Shown here piece by piece: positions 11,989 through 22,520 of a DNA stretch of 64,000 bases. Where the stretch lies: contig JAWQEG010000259.1 in assembly GCA_033782935.1 (NCBI GenBank), positions 2,520,001-2,584,000 of the forward strand. The letters are read 5' to 3'. The DNA is from Petrolisthes cinctipes (lineage: Eukaryota > Arthropoda > Malacostraca > Decapoda > Porcellanidae). The position numbers and the translations under genes were made by a program. The notes beneath the pieces are model-generated. The model worked only from the letters and a program-made list of their open reading frames with translations. It ran no database searches and had not been told where the DNA came from. Position 1 is the stretch's first letter. Each line of letters begins with the position of its first letter.

Positions 11989-12135
11989 CATGTACAGATC
12001 GCTTCTGGGACCCAAAAATATCGAATTTTCGGGTGTTTTGGGCCTGAATTTGAGATATCGACTTTGGGCACATAAAATATCGATTTTTAGCATGTTTTGC
12101 GCCTATATTTTGAAAATATTCTAGCACTGAGTAGG
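11989..12135 (+). repeat. HOR A monomer M5 (147 bp, half-A deletion)
   Basis: Reads GAGATATCGACTTTGGGC where full monomers have 29 more bases between two ATAT copies. The deletion removes the ATAAACGGGTACAG block and the alternating ATGCATGCACAT tract. The half-B dyad is present in its A/T form. Confidence 0.92.
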
Positions 12136-12311
12136 AATGTACAGATCGCTTCTGGGACTTCAAAATATCGAATTTTCGGGTGTTTAGAGCCTGAATTTGA
12201 GATATAAACTTGTACAGAAAATGCATTCACATATTGACTTTGGGCACCTAAAATATCGATTTTCAGCATGTTTTGGGCCTGTATTTTGAAAATACTATAA
12301 CATGGAGTAGG
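12136..12311 (+). repeat. HOR A monomer M6 (176 bp)
   Basis: Starts AATGTACAG, with GGGACTTCAAAATATCG, GTGTTTAGAGCCTG, GTACAGAAAATGCATTCAC and TATTGACTTTGGGC. Full length. Confidence 0.9.
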
Positions 12312-12487
12312 CATCTACAGTTTGCTTCTAGGACCCAAAAATACCGAATTTTTGGGTGTTTTGAGCCTGAATTTGAGATATAAACGGGTACAGAAGATGC
12401 ATGCACATATCGACTTTGGACACTTAAAATATCGATTTTTAGCATGTTTTGAGCCTATATTTTGAAAACATTCTAGCACTGAGTAGG
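12312..12487 (+). repeat. HOR A monomer M7 (176 bp)
   Basis: Starts CATCTACAGTTTGCTTCT, with AATACCGAATTTTTGGG and a TTTGGACACTTAAAATATC half-B box shared with M2. Full length. Confidence 0.9.
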
Positions 12488-13674
12488 CATGTACAGATTG
12501 CTTCTGGGACCCCAAAATATCGAGTTTTCGGGTGTTTGGAGCCTGAATTTGAGATATAAACGGGTACAGAAGATGCATACACATATCGACTTTTGGGCAC
12601 CTAAAATATCGATTTTGAGCATGTTTTGGGTCTGTATCTTGAAAACATTCAAAATAGGAGTAGGCATGTACAGATCGCTTTTAGGACCCATAAATACCGA
12701 ATTTTCGGGTGTTTTGAGCCTGAATTTGAGATATAAACGAGTACAGAAGATGCATGCACATATCGACTTTGGACACTTAAAATATCGATTTTTAGCATGT
12801 TTTGAGCCTATATTTTGAAAACATTCTAGCACTGAGTAGGCATCAACAGATCGCTTCTGGGACCCAAAAATATCGAATTTTCGGGTGTTTGGAGCTTGAA
12901 TTTGGGATATAAACGGGTGAAGAAGATGCATACACATATTGACTTTGGGCACCTAAAATATCGATTTTCAGCATGTTTTGGGCCTGTATCTGAGTAGGCA
13001 TGTTCAGATCGCTTCTGGGACCCCAAAATATCGAATTTTCGGGTGTTTGGATGTTGAATTTAAGATATAAACGGGTACAGAAGATGCATGCACATATCGA
13101 CTTTTGGGCACCTAAAATATCGATTTTCTGTATGTTTTGGGCCTGTATTTTGAAAATACTCTAACACGGAGTAGGCATGTACAGATCGCTTCTGGGACCC
13201 AAAAATATCGAATTTTTGGGTGTTTTGAGCCTGAATTTGAGATATCGACTTTGGGCACATAAAATATCGATTTTTAGCATGTTTTGGGCCTATATTTTAA
13301 AAATATTCTAGCACTGAGTAGGAATGTACAGATCGCTTCTGGGACTTCAAAATATCGAATTTTCGGGTGTTTAGAGCCTGAATTTGAGATATAAACTGGT
13401 ACAGAAAATGCATTCACATATTGACTTTGGGCACCTAAAATATCGATTTTCAGCATGTTTTGGGCCTGTATTTTGAAAATACTATAACACGGAGTAGGCA
13501 TCTACAGTTTGCTTCTTGGACCCAAAAATACCGAATTTTTGGGTGTTTTGAGCCTGAATTTGAGATATAAACGGGTACAGAAGATGCATGCACTTATCGA
13601 CTTTGGACACTTAAAATATCGATTTTTAGCATGTTTTGAGCCTATATTTTGAAAACATTCTAGCACTGAGTAGG
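12488..13674 (+). repeat. HOR A unit 3 (1,187 bp), subtype change inside
   Basis: M1-M4 are of the main type, but M5-M7 (from 13,176) carry the subfamily variants: AATTTTTGGGTG in M5, TATTTTAAAAATATTC, and GCTTCTTGGACCC in M7. The subtype boundary therefore lies at the M4/M5 junction, not at the M1 used for numbering. Confidence 0.92.
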
Positions 13675-14861
13675 CATGTACAGATTGCTTCTGGGACCCC
13701 AAAATATCGAGTTTTCGGGTGTTTGGAGCCTGAATTTGAGATATAAACGGGTACAGAAGATGCATGCACATATCGACTTTTGGGCACCTAAAATATCGAT
13801 TTTTAACATGTTTTGGGTCTGTATCTTGAAAACATTCAAAATAGGAGTATTCGTGTACAGATCGCTTTTAGGACCCATAAATACCGAATTTTCGGGTGTT
13901 TTGAGCCTGAATTTGAGATATAAACGAGTACAGAAGATGCATGCACATATCGACTTTGGACACTTAAAATATCGATTTTTAGCATGTTTTGAGCCTATAT
14001 TTTGAAAACATTCTAGCACTGAGTAGGCATCAACAGATCGCTTCTGGGACCCAAAAATATCGAATTTTCGGGTGTTTGGAGCTTGAATTTGGGATATAAA
14101 CGGGTGAAGAAGATGCATACACATATTGACTTTGGGCACCTAAAATATCGATTTTCAGCATGTTTTGGGCCTGTATCTGAGTAGGCATGTACAGATCGCT
14201 TTTAGGACCCCAAAATATCGAATTTTCGGGTGTTTGGAGCTTGAATTTATGATATAAACGGGTACAGAAGATGCATGCACATATCGACTTTTGGGCACCT
14301 AAAATATCGATTTTCTGTATGTTTTGGGCCTGTATTTTGAAAATGCTCTAACACGGAGTAGGCATGTACAGATCGCTTCTGGGACCCAAAAATATCGAAT
14401 TTTTGGGTGTTTTGAGCCTGAATTTGAGATATCGACTTTGGGCACATAAAATATCGATTTTTAGCATGTTTTGGGCCTATATTTTAAAAATATTCTAGCA
14501 CTGAGTAGGAATGTACAGATCGCTTCTGGGACTTCAAAATATCGAATTTTCGGGTGTTTAGAGCCTGAATTTGAGATATAAACTGGTACAGAAAATGCAT
14601 TCACATATTGACTTTGGGCACCTAAAATATCGATTTTCAGCATGTTTTGGGCCTGTATTTTGAAAATACTATAACACGGAGTAGGCATCTACAGTTTGCT
14701 TCTTGGACCCAAAAATACCGAATTTTTGGGTGTTTTGAGCCTGAATTTGAGATATAAACGGGTACAGAAGATGCATGCACTTATCGACTTTGGACACTTA
14801 AAATATCGATTTTTAGCATGTTTTGAGCCTATATTTTGAAAACATTCTAGCACTGAGTAGG
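13675..14861 (+). repeat. HOR A unit 4 (1,187 bp)
   Basis: Subfamily unit. Private change TCGTGTACAG at the M2 start near 13,851. Confidence 0.93.
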
Positions 14862-16048
14862 CATGTACAGATTGCTTCTGGGACCCCAAAATATCGAGTT
14901 TTCGGGTGTTTGGAGCCTGAATTTGAGATATAAACGGGTACAGAAGATGCATGCACATATCGACTTTTGGGCACGTAAAATATCGATTTTTAACATGTTT
15001 TGGGTCTGTATCTTGAAAACATTCAAAATAGGAGTATTCATGTACAGATCGCTTTTAGGACCCATAAATACCGAATTTTCGGGTGTTTTGAGCCTGAATT
15101 TGAGATATAAACGAGTACAGAAGATGCATGCACATATCGACTTTGGACACTTAAAATATCGATTTTTAGCATGTTTTGAGCCTATATTTTGAAAACATTC
15201 TAGCACTGAGTAGGCATCAACAGATCGCTTCTGGGACCCAAAAATATCGAATTTTCGGGTGTTTGGAGCTTGAATTTGGGATATAAACGGGTGAAGAAGA
15301 TGCATACACATATTGACTTTGGGCACCTAAAATATCGATTTTCAGCATGTTTTGGGCCTGTATCTGAGTAGGCATGTACAGATCGCTTTTAGGACCCCAA
15401 AATATCGAATTTTCGGGTGTTTGGAGCTTGAATTTATGATATAAACGGGTACAGAAGATGCATGCACATATCGACTTTTGGGCACCTAAAATATCGATTT
15501 TCTGTATGTTTTGGGCCTGTATTTTGAAAATACTCTAACACGGAGTAGGCATGTACAGATCGCTTCTGGGACCCAAAAATATCGAATTTTTGGGTGTTTT
15601 GAGCCTGAATTTGAGATATCGACTTTGGGCACATAAAATATCGATTTTTAGCATGTTTTGGGCCTATATTTTAAAAATATTCTAGCACTGAGTAGGAATG
15701 TACAGATCGCTTCTGGGACTTCAAAATATCGAATTTTCGGGTGTTTAGAGCCTGAATTTGAGATATAAACTGGTACAGAAAATGCATTCACATATTGACT
15801 TTGGGCACCTAAAATATCGATTTTCAGCATGTTTTGGGCCTGTATTTTGAAAATACTATAACACGGAGTAGGCATCTACAGTTTGCTTCTTGGACCCAAA
15901 AATACCGAATTTTTGGGTGTTTTGAGCCTGAATTTGAGATATAAACGGGTACAGAAGATGCATGCACTTATCGACTTTGGACACTTAAAATATCGATTTT
16001 TAGCATGTTTTGAGCCTATATTTTGAAAACATTCTAGCACTGAGTAGG
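14862..16048 (+). repeat. HOR A unit 5 (1,187 bp)
   Basis: Subfamily unit. It differs from the next unit at few sites, for example GGGCACGTAAAAT near 14,971. Confidence 0.93.
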
Positions 16049-17570
16049 CATGTACAGATTGCTTCTGGGACCCCAAAATATCGAGTTTTCGGGTGTTTGG
16101 AGCCTGAATTTGAGATATAAACGGGTACAGAAGATGCATGCACATATCGACTTTTGGGCACCTAAAATATCGATTTTTAACATGTTTTGGGTCTGTATCT
16201 TGAAAACATTCAAAATAGGAGTATTCATGTACAGATCGCTTTTAGGACCCATAAATACCGAATTTTCGGGTGTTTTGAGCCTGAATTTGAGATATAAACG
16301 AGTACAGAAGATGCATGCACATATCGACTTTGGACACTTAAAATATCGATTTTTAGCATGTTTTGAGCCTATATTTTGAAAACATTCTAGCACTGAGTAG
16401 GCATCAACAGATCGCTTCTGGGACCCAAAAATATCGAATTTTCGGGTGTTTGGAGCTTGAATTTGGGATATAAACGGGTGAAGAAGATGCATACACATAT
16501 TGACTTTGGGCACCTAAAATATCGATTTTCAGCATGTTTTAGGCCTGTATCTGAGTAGGCATGTACAGATCGCTTTTAGGACCCCAAAACATCGAATTTT
16601 CGGGTGTTTGGAGCTTGAATTTATGATATAAACGGGTACAGAAGATGCATGCACATATCGACTTTTGGGCACCTAAAATATCGATTTTCTGTATGTTTTG
16701 GGCCTGTATTTTGAAAATACTCTAACACGGAGTAGGCATGTACAGATCGCTTCTGGGACCCAAAAATATCGAATTTTCGGGTGTTTGGAGCTTGAATTTG
16801 GGATATAAACGGGTGAAGAAGATGCATACACATATTGACTTTGGGCACCTAAAATATCGATTTTCAGCATGTTTTGGGCCTGTATCTGAGTAGGCATGTA
16901 CAGATCGCTTCTGGGACCCCAAAATGTCGAATTTTCGGGTGTTTGGAGCTTGAATTTAAGATATAAACGGGTACAGAAGATGCATGCACATATCGACTTT
17001 TGGGCACCTAAAATATCGATTTTCTGTATGTTTTGGGCCTGTATTTTGATAATACTCTAACACGGAGTAGGCATGTACAGATCGCTTCTGGGACCCAAAA
17101 ATATCGAATTTTCGGGTGTTTTGGGCCTGAATTTGAGATATCGACTTTGGGCACATAAAATATCGATTTTTAGTATGTTTTGGGCCTATATTTTGAAAAT
17201 ATTCTAGCACTGAGTAGGAATGTACAGATCGCTTCTGGGACTTCAAAATATCGAATTTTCGGGTGTTTAGAGCCTGAATTTGAGATATAAACTGGTACAG
17301 AAAATGCATTCACATATTGACTTTGGGCACCTAAAATATCGATTTTCAGCATGTTTTGGGCCTGTATTTTGAAAATACTATAACACGGAGTAGGCATCTA
17401 CAGTTTGCTTCTAGGACCCAAAAATACCGAATTTTTGGGTGTTTTGAGCCTGAATTTGAGATATAAACGGGTACAGAAGATGCATGCACATATCGACTTT
17501 GGACACTTAAAATATCGATTTTTAACATGTTTTGAGCCTATATTTTGAAAACATTCTAGCACTGAGTAGG
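16049..17570 (+). repeat. HOR A unit 6, nine-monomer variant (1,522 bp)
   Basis: Monomer order is M1, M2, M3, M4, an M5/M3 hybrid, M4, M5, M6, M7, with starts 16,049, 16,226, 16,402, 16,560, 16,737, 16,895, 17,072, 17,219 and 17,395. The extra 335 bp (158 + 177) is a second M3-M4 pair. Confidence 0.93.
16737..16894 (+). repeat. M5/M3 hybrid monomer at an unequal-exchange junction
   Basis: The start CATGTACAGATCGC is as in M5 (M3 has CATCAACAG), but from TGTTTGGAGCTTG onward, including the 158-type end, it is M3. The exchange lies in the identical stretch between, about 16,743-16,785. Confidence 0.85.
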
Positions 17571-18757
17571 CATGTACAGATTGCTTCTGGGACCCCAAAA
17601 TATCGAGTTTTCGGGTGTTTGGAGCCTGAATTTGAGATATAAACGGGTACAGAAGATGCATACACATATCGACTTTTGGGCACCTAAAATATCGATTTTG
17701 AGCATGTTTTGGGTCTGTATCTTGAAAACATTCAAAATAGGAGTAGGCATGTACAGATCGCTTTTAGGACCCATAAATACCGAATTTTCGGGTGTTTTGA
17801 GCCTGAATTTGAGATATAAACGAGTACAGAAGATGCATGCACATATCGACTTTGGACACTTAAAATATCGATTTTTAGCATGTTTTGAGCCTATATTATG
17901 AAAACATTCTAGCACTGAGTAGGCATCAACAGATCGCTTCTGGGACCCAAAAATTTCGAATTTTCGGGTGTTTGGAGCTTGAATTTGGGATATAAACGGG
18001 TGAAGAAGATGCATACACATATTGACTTTGGGCACCTAAAATATCGATTTTCAGCATGTTTTGGGCCTGTATCTGAGTAGGCATGTTCAGATCGCTTCTG
18101 GGACCCCAAAATATCGAATTTTCGGGTGTTTGGAGCTTGAATTTAAGATATAAACGGGTACAGAAGATGCATGCACATATCGACTTTTGGGCACCTAAAA
18201 TATCGATTTTCTGTATGTTTTGGGCCTGTAATTTGAAAATACTCTAACACGGAGTAGGCATGTACAGATCGCTTCTGGGACCCAAAAATATCGAATTTTC
18301 GGGTGTTTTGAGCCTGAATTTGAGATATCGACTTTGGGCACATAAAATATCGATTTTTAGCATGTTTTGGGCCTATATTTTAAAAATATTCTAGCACTGA
18401 GTAGGAATGTACAGATCGCTTCTGGGACTTCAAAATATCGAATTTTCGGGTGTTTAGAGCCTGAATTTGAGATATAAACTGGTACAGAAAATGCATTCAC
18501 ATATTGACTTTGGGCACCTAAAATATCGATTTTCAGCATGTTTTGGGCCTGTATTTTGAAAATACTATAACACGGAGTAGGCATCTACAGTTTGCTTCTA
18601 GGACCCAAAAATACCGAATTTTTGGGTGTTTTGAGCCTGAATTTAAGATATAAACGGGTACAGAAGATGCATGCACATATCGACTTTGGACACTCAAAAT
18701 ATCGATTTTTAGCATGTTTTGAGCCTATATTTTGAAAACATTCTAGCACTGAGTAGG
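17571..18757 (+). repeat. HOR A unit 7 (1,187 bp)
   Basis: Main-type unit again. Private changes are TATATTATGAAAAC near 17,891 and AATTTCGAATTTTC near 17,952. Confidence 0.93.
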
Positions 18758-19944
18758 CATGTACAGATTGCTTCTGGGACCCCAAAATATCGAGTTTTCG
18801 GGTGTTTGGAGCCTGAATTTGAGATATAAACGGGTACAGAAGATGCATACACATATCGACTTTTGGGCACCTAAAATATCGATTTTGAGCATGTTTTGGG
18901 TCTGTATCTTGAAAACATTCAAAATAGGAGTAGGCATGTACAGATCGCTTTTAGGACCCATAAATACCGAATTTTCGGGTGTTTTGAGCCTGAATTTGAG
19001 ATATAAACGAGTACAGAAGATGCATGCACATATCGACTTTGGACACTTAAAATATCGATTTTTAACATGTTTTGAGCCTATATTTTGAAAACATTCTAGC
19101 ACTGAGTAGGCATCAACAGATCGCTTCTGGGACCCAAAAATATCGAATTTTCGGGTGTTTGGAGCTTGAATTTGGGATATAAACGGGTGAAGAAGATGCA
19201 TACACATATTGACTTTGGGCACCTAAAATATCGATTTTCAGCATGTTTTGGGCCTGTATCTGAGTAGGCATGTTCAGATCGCTTTTAGGACCCCAAAATA
19301 TCGACTTTTCGGGTGTTTGGAGCTTGAATTTAAGATATAAACGGGTACAGAAGATGCATGCACATATCGACTTTTGGGCACCTAAAATATCGATTTTCTG
19401 TATGTTTTGGGCCTGTATTTTGAAAATACTCTAACACAGAGTAGGCATGTACAGATCGCTTCTGGGACCCAAAAATATCGAATTTTCGGGTGTTTTGGGC
19501 CTGAATTTGAGATATCGACTTTGGGCACATAAAATATCGATTTTTAGCATGTTTTGGGCCTATATTTTGAAAATATTCTAGCACTGAGTAGGAATGTACA
19601 GATCGCTTCTGGGACTTCAAAATATCGAATTTTCGGGTGTTTAGAGCCTGAATTTGAGATATAAACTGGTACAGAAAATGCATTCACATATTGACTTTGG
19701 GCACCTAAAATATCGATTTTCAGCATGTTTTGGGCCTGTATTTTGAAAATACTATAACACGGAGTAGGCATCTACAGTTTGCTTCTAGGACCCAAAAATA
19801 CCGAATTTTTGGGTGTTTTGAGCCTGAATTTGGGATATAAACGGGTACAGAAGATGCATGCACATATCGACTTTGGACACTTAAAATATCGATTTTTAGC
19901 ATGTTTTGAGCCTATATTTTAAAAACATTCTAGCACTGAGTAGG
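18758..19944 (+). repeat. HOR A unit 8 (1,187 bp), last complete unit
   Basis: Main-type unit with some mixture: M4 has the subfamily-like GCTTTTAGGACC and also CATGTTCAG. After it, one more M1 start (19,945, GATTGC) leads at once into non-HOR monomers. Confidence 0.92.
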
Positions 19945-20909
19945 CATGTACAGATTGCTTCTGGGACCCCAAAATATAGAATTTTCGGGTGTATTGAGCC
20001 TGAATTTGAGATATAAACTGGTACAGAAAATGCATGCACATATTGACTTTGGGCACCTAAAATATCGATTTTCAGCATATTTTGGGCATATATTTTGAAA
20101 ATACTATAACACGGAGTAGGCATGTACAGATCGCTATTGGGACCCAAAAATATCGAATTTTCGGGTGTTTTGAGCCTGAATTTGAGATATAAACAGGTAC
20201 TGAAGATGCATGCACATATCGACTTTTGGGCACCTAAAATATCGATTTTGACCATGTTTTTGGTCTGTATCTGGAAAACATTCTAACTACGAGTAGGCAT
20301 GTACAGATCGCTTCTAGGACCCAAAAATACCAAATTTTCGGGTGTTTTGCGCCTGAATTTGAGATATAAACGGGTACAGAAGATGCATGCACATATCGAC
20401 TTTGGACACTTAAAATATCGATTTTCAGCATGTTTTGAGCCTATATTTTGAAAACATTCTAGCACTGAGTAGGCATGTACAGATCGCTTCTGGGACCCAA
20501 AAATATCGAATTTTCGGGTGTTTGGAGCTTGAATTTGGGATATAAACGGGTGAAGAAGATGCATACACATATTGACTTTGGGCCCCTAAAATATCGATTT
20601 TCAGCATGTTTTGGGCCTGTATCTGAGTAGGTATGTACAGATCGCTTCTGGGATTCCAAAATATCGAGTTTTCGGGTGTTTGGAGCCCGAATTTGAGATA
20701 TAAACGGGTACAGAAGATGCATACACATATCGACTTTTGGGCACCTAAAATATCGATTTTGAGCATGTTTTGGGTCTGTATCTTGAAAACATTCAAAATA
20801 GGTGTAGGCATGTACAGATCGCTTTTAGGACCCATAAATACCGAATTTTCGGGTGTTTTGAGCCTGAATTTGAGATAAAAACAAGTACAGAAGATGCATG
20901 CACATATCG
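19945..20909 (+). repeat. Segmental copy of 2,640-3,610 at the right edge of block A
   Basis: Matches at offset 17,299 beginning at the HOR edge. It carries the same rare variants, including CATATTTTGGGC and GACCATGTTTTTGGTC. Confidence 0.8.
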
Positions 20910-21495
20910 ACTTTGGACACTTAAAATATCGATTTTTAGCATGTTTTGAGCCTATATTTTGAAAACATTCTAGCACTGAGTAGGCATGTACAGATCGCTT
21001 CTGGGACCCAAAAATATCGAATTTTCGGGTGTTTGGAGCTTGAATTTGGGATATAAACGGGTGAAGAAGATGCATACACATATTGACTTTGGGCACCTAA
21101 AATATCGATTTTCAGCTTGTTTTGGGCCTGTATCTGAGTAGGTATGTACAGATCGCTTCTGGGATTCCAAAATATCGAGTTTTCGGGTGTTTGGAGCCTG
21201 AATTTGAGATATAAACGGTTACAGAAGATGCATACCCATATCGACTTTTGGGCACCTAAAATATCGATTTTGAGCATGTTTTGGGTCTGTATCTTGAAAA
21301 CATTCAAAATAGGAGTAGGCATGTACAGATCGCTTTTAGGACCCATAAATACCGAATTTTCGGGTGTTTTGAGCCTGAATTTGAGATATAAACAAGTACA
21401 GAAGATGCATGCACATATCGACTTTGGACACTTAAAATATCGATTTTTAGCATGTTTTGAGCCTATATTTTGAAAACATTCTAGCACTGAGTAGG
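20474..21495 (+). repeat. Two tandem 511-bp trimers (158+177+176)
   Basis: Starts at 20,474, 20,632, 20,809, 20,985, 21,143, 21,320 and 21,496 give two copies of 158-177-176. The monomers correspond to M3, M1 and M2 of HOR A. Private marks shared by the two copies are GGTATGTACAG and GGGATTCCAAAATATCGAG. A third M3-type start at 21,496 becomes a hybrid after ~21,600. Confidence 0.88.
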
Positions 21496-22201
21496 CATGT
21501 ACAGATCGCTTCTGGGACCCAAAAATATCGAATTTTCGGGTGTTTGGAGCTTGAATTTGGGATATAAACGGGTGAAGAAGATGCATACATATATTGACTT
21601 TGGGCACCTAAAATATCGATTTTTAGCATGTTTTGAGCCTATATTTTGAAAACATTCTAGCACTGAGAAGGCATGTACAGATCGCTGCTGGGACCCAAAA
21701 ATATCGAATTTTCGGGTGTTTTGAGGTTGAATTTGAGATATAAACGGGTGCAGAAGATGCATACACATAAAATGACTTTGGTCACCTAAAATATCGATTT
21801 TCAGCATGTTTTGGGCCTGTATTATGAAAATACTTTAACACGGAGTAGGCAAGTACAGATCGCTTCTGGGACCCCAAAATACCGAATTTTCGGGTGTTTT
21901 GAGCCTGAATTTGAGATATAAACAGGTACTAAAGATGCATGCACATATCGACTTTGGACACTTAAAATATCGATTTTTAGCACGTATTAAGCCTATATTT
22001 TGAAAACATTCTAGCACTGAGTAGGCATGTTCAGATCGCTTCTGGGACCCAAAAATATCAAATTTTCGGGTGTTTTGAAGTTGAATTTGAGATATAAACG
22101 AGTGCAGAAGATTCATGCACATATCGACTTTTGGGCACCTAAAAGATCGATTTTCAGTATGTTTTGGGCCTGTATTTTGAAAATACTCTAACACGAGTTG
22201 G

Positions 22202-22322
22202 CATGTACAGTTCGCTTCTGGGACCCCAAAATATCGAATTTTCGGGTGTTTTGGGCATCTAAAATATCGATTTTTAGCATGTTTTGTGCCTATATTTTGA
22301 AAATATTCTAGGACTAAGTAGG
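22202..22322 (+). repeat. 121-bp monomer, twice-deleted half A
   Basis: Reads GTGTTTTGGGCATCTAAAAT. Relative to a 147-bp monomer it lacks 26 bp lying between two TTTGGGC copies, so a second deletion through a 7-bp direct repeat hit an already shortened monomer. The shortest monomer I found. Confidence 0.8.
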
Positions 22323-22484
22323 CATGTACAGATCACTTCTGGGACCCCAAAATATCGAATTTTAGTTTGTTTTGAGCCTGAATTTGAGATATAAACGGGT
22401 ACAGAAGATGCAAGCACATATCGACTTTGGACACTTAAAATATCGATTTTTAGCATGTTTTAAACCTATATTTTGAAAACATTC

Positions 22485-22520
22485 TAGCACTGAGTAGGCA
22501 TGTAGCACTGAGTAGGCATG
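22485..22520 (+). repeat. 18-bp tandem microduplication
   Basis: TAGCACTGAGTAGGCATG occurs twice directly in tandem (22,485-22,502 and 22,503-22,520) and then joins straight to GGACCC. The usual 15 bases containing ACAGATCGCTTCT are missing, giving a 179-bp monomer. Confidence 0.9.

Larger units (their letters stand above)
11301..12487 (+). repeat. HOR A unit 2 (1,187 bp), reference unit
   Basis: A complete unit used here to define M1-M7. Private changes are GGGACACC in M1 and GTTTTGCGCC near 12,096. Confidence 0.95.
13176..16736 (+). repeat. HOR A subfamily: three near-identical 1,187-bp units (M5 to M4)
   Basis: Length is 3,561 bp, exactly 3 x 1,187. Shared private variants are TTTTTAACATG at the end of M1, GAGTATTC before M2, GCTTCTTGG in M7, and in M4 GCTTTTAGGACC plus GAATTTATGATAT. 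Units on both sides have GAGCATG, GAGTAGGC, GCTTCTAGG and GAATTTAAGATAT instead. Only scattered single-base differences separate the three copies. Confidence 0.9.
9198..19944 (+). repeat. HOR block A: 1,187-bp heptamer, about nine units
   Basis: Seven distinguishable monomers M1-M7 with lengths 177, 176, 158, 177, 147, 176 and 176 repeat as a 1,187-bp unit. M1 starts lie at 10,114, 11,301, 12,488, 13,675, 14,862, 16,049, 17,571, 18,758 and 19,945. Every step is 1,187 except 16,049 to 17,571 (1,522 = 1,187 + 335). The left edge falls within an M2: the monomer at 9,104 is M2-like only in its second half. The right edge is at the start of the next M1, which keeps GATTGC and then diverges. Units differ from each other by few substitutions, far less than M1-M7 differ among themselves, which is the signature of recent unit-wise amplification. 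Confidence 0.95.

Noticed and set aside
9198..19944. HOR A as an assembly artefact from repeated copying of one read
   Set aside because: Units carry private substitutions, a distinct three-unit subfamily and one 335-bp variant, which artefactual copying would not produce. The true copy number could still be collapsed or expanded.
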